DNA from: Labilithrix sp.
GTDB taxonomy: Bacteria; Myxococcota_A; Polyangia; Polyangiales; Polyangiaceae
Length of the DNA stretch: 64,000 nucleotides
Assembly: GCA_019637225.1 (NCBI GenBank)
Contig: JAHBWC010000008.1
Span: 90,571 to 154,570, forward strand
Direction: 5' to 3'
Of this stretch, positions 41,203 to 48,810 are shown piece by piece (the first letter of the stretch is position 1; every line of letters starts with the position of its first letter). Made by a program: the position numbers and the translations under genes. The notes under the pieces were generated by a model. That model did no database searches and was not told the origin of the DNA. It saw nothing but the letters and a program-made list of their open reading frames with translations.

Positions 41203-41481
41203 TTACTTCGTTGCCGCTGCCTGGGCCTTGGCGGAAGCCTTCAGAAGACGCCCGAGCGTCTCCGACGGCAGCGCGCCACGACCGGTCCAGTGCGCGAGGC
41301 GCTCCTGGTCGACCTGGAGCGGGGTCTTGCCGTCGACGACCTTCATCTCCTTGGCGGGATCGAAGGTCCCGATGTTCTCGAGGAACTTGCCACCGCGGGG
41401 GCTGCGCTGGTCGGTGACGACCACGCGATAAAAGGGGCGCTTCTTGGTGCCCGCGCGAGCGAGGCGGATGTGAACGGCCAT
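41203..41481 (-). CDS. rpsP: 30S ribosomal protein S16
   Basis: A 92-aa small-subunit protein, near the family's usual length. It begins MAVHIRLARAGTKKRPFYR and contains VVTDQRSPRGGKFLENIGTF. The C-terminal tail is a short Ala/Lys helix. It is the first gene of the operon leading to khpA, rimM, trmD and the RNA methyltransferase, with a good sigma-70-like promoter 62 nt upstream. Confidence 0.96.
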   Translation of the reverse strand: MAVHIRLARAGTKKRPFYRVVVTDQRSPRGGKFLENIGTFDPAKEMKVVDGKTPLQVDQERLAHWTGRGALPSETLGRLLKASAKAQAAATK

Positions 41482-41542
41482 GAACCTTGAGTCTCCAGAT
41501 CAGCGTAGCAGATGGGGGCTTTCGCCACCTTCGGGGGCGCGG

Positions 41543-41571
41543 AAGTTACCCCCAGGCCTATGTACGGTCAA
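41543..41571 (-). promoter_or_regulatory. Sigma-70-like promoter of the rpsP operon
   Basis: On the minus strand TTGACC (41566-41571, five of six to TTGACA) is followed by an exact 17-nt spacer and TAACTT (41543-41548, three of six to TATAAT). It lies 62 nt before the rpsP start, in a stretch with lower G+C than its surroundings. This is the best promoter match I found in the window. Confidence 0.5.
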
Positions 41572-41649
41572 GGACGTTTTCGACGGCTTACCCCTCGAAT
41601 TTCCAAGCCCTCGATGGCTTCTTCTTCAGCCTTGGGGCGCGGGGTCCGC

Positions 41650-42180
41650 TCAGCCGTTGACGCTCATGACGCGGGTGAGGCGCGAGAGCAAGCGGATGTT
41701 GCCGAACATGCCATAAATCCGCAGCTCTCCAGTGAAAGACGAGCGCACCATGCCCCGGAGGACGTCCAACGACGGGCGATCGGTCGGGAGCGGGACGCCG
41801 AACGGCCGGATGAGCGGGACGTTCGACAGCGCCATGATCGAGTCGGCCGAGCCCCGGACGGCGACGTCGGGGATCCCCTTGATGCCGTCGTGGAGGGTGA
41901 GCCGCCCGCCCTGCCCCCGCGGCCGCGCCGAGCCGAACAGCCGCGGGCGGGCGGGAAAGCGCGCCGAGGTGAACTCGAGCGTGAGCGCGACGTCGGCGTC
42001 GTCCGCGATGAGCGCGACCTTGCCGTCGAGCGCGTCGAAGTCCTTCCGCTTGTGTGGCTTGCTCTCGAGGTTCTGGCGGACCAGATCCGCGAGCATCGTC
42101 GCGAACGCGTTGTCCTCCGCACCGGGGGCGAGCTCGATGGCAAGCGTCCCGCGTTCGTTCGTCGCTCCGTTCGTCGTCAC
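41650..42180 (-). CDS. SCP2-like (sterol-carrier-type) protein
   Basis: A 176-aa protein beginning at GTG 42180, in a GTGA overlap with the stop of the M16-like gene. The sequence has the SCP2 pattern of a beta-sheet followed by a lipid-cavity helix: VALTLEFTSARFPARPRLF, VAVRGSADSIMAL, and at the end SFTGELRIYGMFGNIRLL. SCP2-like domains hold lipids or fatty acyl groups. There is no signal peptide, so it is cytoplasmic. The coupling to a pair of M16 peptidases is unusual and unexplained. Confidence 0.6.
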   Translation of the reverse strand: MTTNGATNERGTLAIELAPGAEDNAFATMLADLVRQNLESKPHKRKDFDALDGKVALIADDADVALTLEFTSARFPARPRLFGSARPRGQGGRLTLHDGIKGIPDVAVRGSADSIMALSNVPLIRPFGVPLPTDRPSLDVLRGMVRSSFTGELRIYGMFGNIRLLSRLTRVMSVNG

Positions 42181-43703
42181 TGGCCCTCCGGACCGCTCGA
42201 CTCGATCGCGGTGATCCCGATCGCCTCGAGCTGGGGTTTGATCTTGGCGCGCGGTCCGACGATCACGATCGTCGCCGCGTCGAGGTCGAGGTACTGCGCC
42301 GCGAGCCGCTTGAGCTCCGCCTTGTCGGCGCGCATGGTCACGTGGCTCGCCGCGGCCTCGTGATCGGGCGCGCGCCCGACCCCGGCGTTCCGCCCGAGCC
42401 GCGCCGCCGCCGCCTGGACGGTCTCGAACGACTCGACGAGGTCCGCGCGCGCGAGCTGCCGCGTCTTCGCGACCTCCTCGTCCGTGAGGCCGCTCTTGGC
42501 CATCTCGCCGATGTCCGCGAGCATCGCCTGGAGCGCGTCGCCCGTGTGCTCCGTGTGGACGGCGGCCTGCGCCACGAAGGCGCCGCGCATCCGGGTGAAC
42601 GAGAAGCGGCTCCGAGCGCCGTAGCTCCAGCCGTGCTCCTCGCGGAGGTCCTGATTGAGCCGCGACGTGAAGCTCCCGCCGAGCGCGGCGTTGACGCGCG
42701 TGAGCGCCGCGCTCTCCTCGTCGAAGGCCGAGACGCCCGGTCGGGCGACCGCGATGACGGACTGCGGTGCGTCGGCACGATCGACGACGAAGACGCGGCG
42801 CGAGGTCGGCGGCGCGGCGCCCGGACGTCCGACGAACGGCGCGGGCGGTCCCACCGTCTCGGCCGGCTTCGGCGCCGCGGGCGCCTTCCACGACGCGAGC
42901 GCCTGATCGAGCACGGCGTCGAGCTCGGCGCGCGTGACGTCGCCGACGACGACCAGCGTGGCGCGATCGGGGCGCCAGCGGTCGGCGTAGAACTTCTTCA
43001 CGTCGGCGAGCGTGACCTTCGCCGCCGACGCGAGCGTGCCGTCGCTCGGGTGGGCGTACGGATGCCCCGCGGGGTGCACCTTGCGCGCGACCACCACGCT
43101 CGCGACGGCGTCGGGCTCGCTCTGGCGCGCCCGGAGCGCGTTCTGCCAGAGATCGTGGACGCGCTTGTACTCGAGCGCGCTGAGCTGCGGCTTGCTCACG
43201 ACGTCGCCGAAGAGCTCGGCCGCGGGCGCGAGGTTCTTCTTAAGGACCGTGAGCTGCGCGTAGCCGTAGTCGGCGTACGCGCCCGTGCGGAGGCTCGCGC
43301 CGAGCCGATCGATCTCGCGCGACAGCTCGAGCGGTCCGCGCTTGCCCGCGCCCTCGTCGAGCATGTTCGCGGTCGTCACGGCGAGGCCGCCCTTGTCCTC
43401 CGGATCGTGGGCGGCGCCCGCGGGGACGACGAGCTGCATCGAGACGATCGGCAGGCCGTGCCGCTCGAGGAGCCAGACCTCCATCCCGCTCGGCCGCTTG
43501 TAGTGCGCCGGGACGGGCGGCGTGTACGCCGCGGGCTCGCCGGGCTCCGGCTTCGCGCCGAGCGGATCGAGCCCGGTCGCGCCGGCGTCGCCGATCGCGA
43601 CCGGCCGCGGCGGGTTCGGAGGCGGACGGGAGCCCTCTTCACCGCCGCAAGCGGCGACGAGGAGCGCGGTCGCGGACGCGAGGGCGATCGGGAGCGCCTT
43701 CAC
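42177..43703 (-). CDS. M16-family peptidase-like lipoprotein lacking the zinc motif
   Basis: A 508-aa protein starting at GTG 43703 (GTGA overlap with the upstream stop). The lipoprotein signal ends LLVAAC. Two M16 half-domains follow, but where active members have HxxEH this one reads GLAVTTANMLDEGAG, so zinc cannot be bound there. The second half holds the usual RxxxNxxLGGSFTSRLNxxLRE..YGA signature (VNAALGGSFTSRLNQDLREE, HGWSYGA). This is the non-catalytic partner type; the preceding gene supplies HLFEH. The pair probably forms a heterodimeric periplasmic peptidase, like mitochondrial-processing-peptidase pairs. Confidence 0.85.
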   Translation of the reverse strand: MKALPIALASATALLVAACGGEEGSRPPPNPPRPVAIGDAGATGLDPLGAKPEPGEPAAYTPPVPAHYKRPSGMEVWLLERHGLPIVSMQLVVPAGAAHDPEDKGGLAVTTANMLDEGAGKRGPLELSREIDRLGASLRTGAYADYGYAQLTVLKKNLAPAAELFGDVVSKPQLSALEYKRVHDLWQNALRARQSEPDAVASVVVARKVHPAGHPYAHPSDGTLASAAKVTLADVKKFYADRWRPDRATLVVVGDVTRAELDAVLDQALASWKAPAAPKPAETVGPPAPFVGRPGAAPPTSRRVFVVDRADAPQSVIAVARPGVSAFDEESAALTRVNAALGGSFTSRLNQDLREEHGWSYGARSRFSFTRMRGAFVAQAAVHTEHTGDALQAMLADIGEMAKSGLTDEEVAKTRQLARADLVESFETVQAAAARLGRNAGVGRAPDHEAAASHVTMRADKAELKRLAAQYLDLDAATIVIVGPRAKIKPQLEAIGITAIESSGPEGQ

Positions 43704-45073
43704 TTCGCCTTCCCCTTCTTCGCGGCGGGCACGACCCGGAGGATCACGCGCGCGTTCGGGTCGAGGTACTTGGCCGCCACGTCGCGCACGCCGTCCTTCG
43801 TCGCAGCGCGGTAGCGCTCGAGGTCCTTCCGCGCGTAGCCGGGGTCCTTCGTCTCGGCCTGGTACATGTTGAGGAGCGACGCCCGCTCGCGGACGCTCTC
43901 GAGGCGCGTGACGAAGCCGGTCTCGACGAGGTTCTTCGCGCGCACGAGCTCGTCGTCGCTCATCGGGGTCTTGCGCATCGCGTCGAGCTCCTTGTCGACG
44001 GCGGCCTCGATGCGATCGAGCGAGACGCCGGGACGCGCGAGCACGCCGACGACGAAGCGCGAGCCGAGCTCGGCCGACTCCTGCGCCGCCTCGACGCTCT
44101 GGGCGAGCTTCTGCTCGTAGACGAGCGCCTTGTAGAGGCGACTCGCCTTCCCGGCCGCCAGCGCGGTCGAGAACAGATCGAGCTCGGCGTCGCCCGGCCC
44201 GAAGTGCTTCGGCGTCTGCCAGGCCACGACGAGCTTCTCGAGCTCGACGTCGTCCTCGAGGGTCTCCCGGACGACGCTCGTGAGCGTCGTCTTCGTGTCG
44301 CTGAAGCCGGGCGCGCCCGGGTCCTTCGGCGCGCCGCGCGACGGGATCGCGCCGAAGAGCTGCTCCACGCGCGCCTTCGTCCGGACCGGATCGAAGTCGC
44401 CCGCGACGACGAGCGACGCGTTGGCCGGATCGTAGTGCTGCGCGAAGAAGCCCTTCACGTCGTCGACGGTGGCCGCCTCGAGATCGGCGTGCGAGCCGAT
44501 CACCGGGTGACGGTACGGATGCCCCACCGGGTACATCAGCTCCGGCAGGCGGAGCTCCACCTTTCCGTACGGCGTGTTCTCGCTCGTCTGGCGCCGCTCG
44601 TTGCGGACGACCTCGCGCTGCGCGTCGAGCTTCTCGAGCGTCATCAGCGGGCCGAGATCGCGCAGCCGATCGGCCTCCATCCAGAGGAGCAGATCGAGCG
44701 ACGTGGGCGGCCCGACGTCGTAGTAGTCGGTCCGGTCGTTGCTGGTCCACGCGTTGTTCCAGCCGCCCGCGCCTTCCATCCAGGCGTCGAACGCCTTGGT
44801 CGGGACGCGGCGCGTGCCCATGAACATCAGGTGCTCGAAGAGGTGGGCGAACCCCGTGCGACCCGGGGCCTCGAACCGCGAGCCGACGCCGTAGGAGATG
44901 TTCACGACGACCAGCGGCACGTCGTGGTTCTCGTGGAGGATGACGGTCATCCCGTTCGGCAGCGTGGTCCGCGTGAACGGGATCGCGACGTCCGCCGCCG
45001 CGGGCGCCGCCGCCAGCGATGCGCCGAGCGCGAGCACGGCAGCGAGGAGTCGTGGCGAGCGCCGTCTCTTCAT
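43700..45073 (-). CDS. M16-family zinc peptidase, catalytic
   Basis: A 457-aa protein with a cleavable signal peptide (LAAVLALGASLAAAPAAA, ends about 27). The inverted zinc motif HxxEH is HLFEH (77-81) in GRTGFAHLFEHLMFMGT, and the downstream zinc ligand Glu lies in VVRNERRQTSENTPYG. The second half carries the R/Y substrate-binding part. M16 enzymes degrade small peptides or trim unfolded proteins. It is coupled by overlap to the inactive paralogue, and divergent from the ECF sigma gene 215 bp away. Confidence 0.92.
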   Translation of the reverse strand: MKRRRSPRLLAAVLALGASLAAAPAAADVAIPFTRTTLPNGMTVILHENHDVPLVVVNISYGVGSRFEAPGRTGFAHLFEHLMFMGTRRVPTKAFDAWMEGAGGWNNAWTSNDRTDYYDVGPPTSLDLLLWMEADRLRDLGPLMTLEKLDAQREVVRNERRQTSENTPYGKVELRLPELMYPVGHPYRHPVIGSHADLEAATVDDVKGFFAQHYDPANASLVVAGDFDPVRTKARVEQLFGAIPSRGAPKDPGAPGFSDTKTTLTSVVRETLEDDVELEKLVVAWQTPKHFGPGDAELDLFSTALAAGKASRLYKALVYEQKLAQSVEAAQESAELGSRFVVGVLARPGVSLDRIEAAVDKELDAMRKTPMSDDELVRAKNLVETGFVTRLESVRERASLLNMYQAETKDPGYARKDLERYRAATKDGVRDVAAKYLDPNARVILRVVPAAKKGKAK

Positions 45074-45288
45074 GGGACCGGAGGCTTACGCCAAACCCCG
45101 GCGCCAAGGCAACGAGAGCCGCCAACGATTGTGCTGTAAGGCCGCGGGCCTCGGCGCGTTCTCCTCCCGTGAGCGTGATGGCGCAAGCGGCCGCGTTCGA
45201 GGCGGAGCGACGGTGGGAGCCGAAAACGCCCCTCTGGGTCGGCCTCCGCTCTATGTTTGGGGCCGCCGAGCCTCGGCGCCCTCGAACG

Positions 45289-45960
45289 ATGCCGGAAGGA
45301 CACGCCACCCGCGCAGCGACGGACGACCTCGACGCGCTGCAGAAGCGCCGCGCCGAGTCCGACGCGGCCGATCGCGTGCTCGTGACGAAGGCGCAGCAGG
45401 GCGACCGCAGCGCCCTCGGCGAGCTCCTCCAGAAGCACGGGCCCGGCCTCTACCGGAGCGTCCTCCTGCCCCGCCTCGGCAACGAGGCCGCCGCGAAGGA
45501 AGCGCTCAGCGAGACGTACGCCAAGGTCGTCGCGAACATCGGGAAGTTCGTCTGGCAGAACGTCGGATTTTACCCGTGGCTCCGCACCGTCGCGCTCCGC
45601 GTCGCGCTCGACCAGCTCCGCGCGAAGAAGCGCCTCGTGCTGTTCGAGGAGGACGATCTCGCGCGCGAGATCGACGCGGCGGAGACGGCTACGCCGGTCG
45701 AGCAGCAGGTCAGCGACCACCGCGACCGCGAGGCCGCTCGCGCGCAGGTCGAGGACGCGCTCGGGCGTATCAACCCGCGCTATGCTCGCGCGATTCGCCT
45801 GCGCGTCCTCGAGGAGAGGACGCGCGACGAGGTCGCCGCGGAGCTCGGCGTGACACCGGCGACGTTCGACGTGCTCTTGCACCGGGCGATCGCCTCGCTC
45901 AAGAAGGCGCTCGGAGAGCGCGGACAGGCTGGAGTGGCTTCGGAGAAGGACGATGAGTGA
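45289..45960 (+). CDS. RNA polymerase sigma factor, ECF family
   Basis: A 223-aa sigma factor; ATG 45289 is the nearest start to the conserved part, though the frame is open to 45019. Region 2 is LGELLQKHGPGLYRSVLLPR with AAAKEALSETYAKVV and WLRTVALRVALDQLRAKKRL. Region 4 is ALGRINPRYARAIRLRVLEE, then RDEVAAELGVTPATFDVLLH, a helix-turn-helix. It heads a four-gene operon in which every gene overlaps the next (8, 4 and 4 nt). The next product is a TM protein, a likely anti-sigma factor. Confidence 0.85.
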   Translation: MPEGHATRAATDDLDALQKRRAESDAADRVLVTKAQQGDRSALGELLQKHGPGLYRSVLLPRLGNEAAAKEALSETYAKVVANIGKFVWQNVGFYPWLRTVALRVALDQLRAKKRLVLFEEDDLAREIDAAETATPVEQQVSDHRDREAARAQVEDALGRINPRYARAIRLRVLEERTRDEVAAELGVTPATFDVLLHRAIASLKKALGERGQAGVASEKDDE

Positions 45961-46693
45961 CCGGGAAGAGCGCCGCCCGCCCCGCGGACCGAGCGAGCCG
46001 GAGGAGGCCGCGCGCGAGCCCGAGCGCGACCTCGCGCGCGACGAGCTCGACCCGCCGCCGAGCGCCGAGGAGGCCCTCGCCTCGAGGCGCCTCCGCGACG
46101 CGCTCGAGGATCCGTCGTCGGCCGGCGCAGGCGAGGACCTCGACCTCGTGAGCTCGCTCCGCGCGGCGTGGTCGCCGGGCGCGCTCGACGAGGGCGTCCA
46201 CGCCGAGATGCTCGACGATCTCCCGACGGCGGAGGAGATCGCGCTCGCGGCCGAGCTGCGCGAGGCGCTCGACGCCGCGCGCCCGGAGGCGACGCCCGAG
46301 CTCGTCGCCGCGCTCCGATCCGCCTGGAACCCCACGCCCCTCGGCGCCGACGAGCACCGCGCGATCGTCGGGCTCGCGCTCGAGAAGGCGCCGCTCGAGA
46401 AGGCCGCGCCCGCGCGGCAGGGCGCCGTGCTCGCCTTCGCGCCGCGCGCGCGCACGATGCGCCTGGCGGCCGTCAGCGCCACGACCGTGCTCGCGCTGGC
46501 CGCCAGCGTCGTCGTGTGGCTGACCACGGCCGGTCCTCGGGCCGAGGCCCCGCTCGCGCGAGCGCGCTCGACGCAGCCGCTCTTCGGCGAGCCGTTCAAG
46601 CCGGGCGAGACGAGCGCGCGCATCGACCGCATCGCGCTCGCGCGCGCCTCCGACTACCGCGACAACCGCTTCGCGAAGTGGGGTGTCCGATGA
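45953..46693 (+). CDS. Putative anti-sigma factor with duplicated N-terminal domain and one TM helix
   Basis: A 246-aa protein overlapping the sigma gene by 8 nt. The first 160 residues are cytoplasmic and contain a tandem duplication: LRDALEDPSSAGAGEDLDLV..LRAAWSPGALDEGVH and LREALDAARPEATPELVAAL..AWNPTPLGADEH. Each copy ends in a short acidic/Leu helix. A TM helix (RLAAVSATTVLALAASVVVWL) lies at about 173-193 and a short periplasmic tail follows. There is no Cys/His zinc motif. Position, topology and coupling support an anti-sigma role; the repeat matches no anti-sigma domain that I recognise. Confidence 0.6.
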   Translation: MSDREERRPPRGPSEPEEAAREPERDLARDELDPPPSAEEALASRRLRDALEDPSSAGAGEDLDLVSSLRAAWSPGALDEGVHAEMLDDLPTAEEIALAAELREALDAARPEATPELVAALRSAWNPTPLGADEHRAIVGLALEKAPLEKAAPARQGAVLAFAPRARTMRLAAVSATTVLALAASVVVWLTTAGPRAEAPLARARSTQPLFGEPFKPGETSARIDRIALARASDYRDNRFAKWGVR

Positions 46694-47286
46694 GCCGCCT
46701 CCGGCTCGTCGCCGGCCTCGTGATCGCGGCCCTCGCGATCGCGGTGGCGCTCGCCGTCGGGTGCCGCGAGCGCGACGCCGGCGAGCCGGAGAGCGCGCAG
46801 GTCGTCGACATGGAGCTGATGGCCTTCCTCTCCGAGGCGCGGGCGCTCCATCACCAGGCGAACCTCGAAGAAGCATCGAACGATCTGCCCGGCGCCACGC
46901 GGGCGATGAGGCGGCTCGTCACCGCGCGGCGGCCGCACGAAGGCACGACGACGCCCGAGGTGGAAGAGGTCCTCGCCGACGCCTACGCGCGGCTCGCCGA
47001 GCTCGAGCTCCGGCAGAACGAGCTCGACGCCGCGGCGGCCGCGATCGCCTCGGGCCTCGCGCACGCGCCCGAGCCCACGTACTTCCGCGGTCACCTCGTC
47101 GAGGTCGAGGGCCTCATCGAGGAGGCGCGCGCGGCGGGGCTCGCCGACGCGGGCAAGCCCGAGGAGGCCGCTCGCGCGCGCGCGCGGGCGATCGAGCTCC
47201 TCGAAGAGGTCGTTCGCATCCAGGACCAGGTGATCCAGCGATCGCTCGCGGCGCGGGACGCCGGCGCCGTCGAGGGCCCACGATGA
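46690..47286 (+). CDS. Lipoprotein, TPR-like helical
   Basis: A 198-aa protein with its ATG in an ATGA overlap with the upstream stop. The lipoprotein signal (VIAALAIAVALAVGC) gives a Cys at about residue 25. The mature part is all-helical, with TPR-like pairs (LMAFLSEARALHHQANLEEA, DAYARLAELELRQNELDAAA, AIELLEEVVRIQDQVIQ). No family is recognised. As part of the ECF sigma operon it may sense or carry the envelope signal, but that is inference. Confidence 0.65.
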   Translation: MSRLRLVAGLVIAALAIAVALAVGCRERDAGEPESAQVVDMELMAFLSEARALHHQANLEEASNDLPGATRAMRRLVTARRPHEGTTTPEVEEVLADAYARLAELELRQNELDAAAAAIASGLAHAPEPTYFRGHLVEVEGLIEEARAAGLADAGKPEEAARARARAIELLEEVVRIQDQVIQRSLAARDAGAVEGPR

Positions 47287-47804
47287 AGCGAAGCGCCCAG
47301 AGCCTCCTCGTGTGCGTGATCGGCGCAGGGCTTGTCGCGTGCGCCTCCGGCGCGAAGCGAAGCGCCGAGGCGCCCGCGAGCGCGCCTCCCGCGGCGGCCG
47401 GCTACCCGCAGCCCGCCTACCAGGCGCCGAGCCCCGCGGCGGACGCCGACGCGATGCGCGAGCCGAGCCCCGCCCAGCCGAGCGCAGGGCCCCAGACGCC
47501 CGGCCAGTACGCGCCGCCGCCGCCGAACCGATCGGTGGCGCTCGGGCAGGCCTCGAACGACATCGAGGCCTCGCAGCGCGAGCTCGACGTCGCAGGCGGC
47601 GACTGCCGCAACGCCTGCCGCGCCCTCGGCTCGATGGACCGCGCCGCCGGCCGCCTCTGCGGGCTCGCGCAGTCGAACGACGAGCAGCGCCGCTGCGGCG
47701 ACGCCAAGGCACGCGTGTACTCCGCGCGCGACAAGGTACGGAACACCTGCGGCTCGTGTCCGGACGTGAGCGTCGACCGGACGGACCCGATCCCCTCCCG
47801 CTGA
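47283..47804 (+). CDS. Pro-rich, Cys-containing lipoprotein
   Basis: A 173-aa lipoprotein (lipobox LVACA near residue 18) with a Pro/Ala/Gln spacer (about 30-85). A compact C-terminal domain follows with a Cys pattern of CRNAC-RAL-GSMDRAAGRLCGLA and RRCGDA plus NTCGSC: six Cys in about 70 residues. It is the last gene of the ECF sigma operon, with an ATGA overlap. It has a probable disulphide-linked helical fold and no known family. The gap to the acyltransferase gene is 48 bp, so read-through is possible. Confidence 0.65.
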   Translation: MKRSAQSLLVCVIGAGLVACASGAKRSAEAPASAPPAAAGYPQPAYQAPSPAADADAMREPSPAQPSAGPQTPGQYAPPPPNRSVALGQASNDIEASQRELDVAGGDCRNACRALGSMDRAAGRLCGLAQSNDEQRRCGDAKARVYSARDKVRNTCGSCPDVSVDRTDPIPSR

Positions 47805-47852
47805 GGCCGCCGCGCTCGATGAGAGCGCGCGGCGTGTGCTACGCGTTCGCCC

Positions 47853-48767
47853 GTGAGCGACGCCGGCGTACGAGACCTCCGCGAGGGGGGGCGTTGGTCG
47901 ATCCCCCAGCGTGCGAAGAACGACGTCCTCTTCGTCCTGGCGATCGCGGCGCTCGCCGTCGCCGAGCGGCTCCCTCCGCGCGCCGCGCGGGCGCTCGGCC
48001 GCGCCGCCGGACTGCTCGCCTGGGCGCTCGCGCCGGCGCTCCGCCGCACGGCGACGAGGAACGTCGCGCGGGCGCTCCCCGAGATCGCGCCGCGCGATCG
48101 AGGCGCGTTCGTGCGACGCGTCTTCGACCAGCTCGGAGCGCTTCTCGGCGAGGTCGTCGGCGGGCTCGACCCGCGCCGGCCGCTCGACCCGCTGCCGTTC
48201 TTGCCCGGCTCCCGCGAGTGCCTCGACGACGCGATCCGCGAAGGGCGCGGCGTCGTGTTCGCGTCCGCCCACCTGGGGCCGTGGGAGCGCGTCGCCGCGT
48301 CGCTCGTCGCCGCGGGGATCCCGCTCACGGTGGTGGCGCGCGAGCCCTACGATCCGCGCCTCGGGCGCGTCTATTCCCGCCTCCGCGCGGCGCGCGGCGT
48401 CCGAGCCGTCTACCGCGGCGCGAGCGGCGCCGGCGTCGCGCTCGTCCGCGTGCTCCGTCAGGGGGACGTCCTCGGGGTGCCGATGGACCTGTCGTCGCGC
48501 GTCGCCTCGATCGAGGCGCCGTTCCTCGGCGCGCCCGCGCCGACCCCGATTGGCCCCGCGCGGCTGGCCGTCCGGACCGGCGCGGCGGTCGTCGTGGGCA
48601 CGGCGGCGAAGGGCGCCGACGGTTCGCTCGGGCTCTCGTTCACCCGCATCGAGGGCTCCGCGTCGGAGGTCGAGCTCACGGCGCGGATCAACGCGGAGCT
48701 GTCGGCGCGCATCCGCGCGATGCCCGAGTCCTGGCCCTGGATGCACCGACGCTGGCCCGACGCGTAG
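47853..48767 (+). CDS. LpxL/HtrB-family lipid A acyltransferase
   Basis: A 304-aa late acyltransferase of lipid A (or a related lipid) biosynthesis. A membrane-anchoring helix near residues 24-40 is followed by the acyltransferase core. The catalytic motif H-x4-E reads HLGPWE, in place of the usual HxGNWE, and the rest (GVRAVYRGASGAGVALVRVL, GDVLGVPMDLSSR) matches the family. Length is typical (about 300 aa). The lipid A substrate is inferred from family; which acyl position cannot be said. No other lpx gene is near. Confidence 0.82.
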   Translation: MSDAGVRDLREGGRWSIPQRAKNDVLFVLAIAALAVAERLPPRAARALGRAAGLLAWALAPALRRTATRNVARALPEIAPRDRGAFVRRVFDQLGALLGEVVGGLDPRRPLDPLPFLPGSRECLDDAIREGRGVVFASAHLGPWERVAASLVAAGIPLTVVAREPYDPRLGRVYSRLRAARGVRAVYRGASGAGVALVRVLRQGDVLGVPMDLSSRVASIEAPFLGAPAPTPIGPARLAVRTGAAVVVGTAAKGADGSLGLSFTRIEGSASEVELTARINAELSARIRAMPESWPWMHRRWPDA

Positions 48768-48810
48768 GAAACGTCGCCGCGCGCGCGGGCTCTGGCTATG
48801 CTGGATCCCG

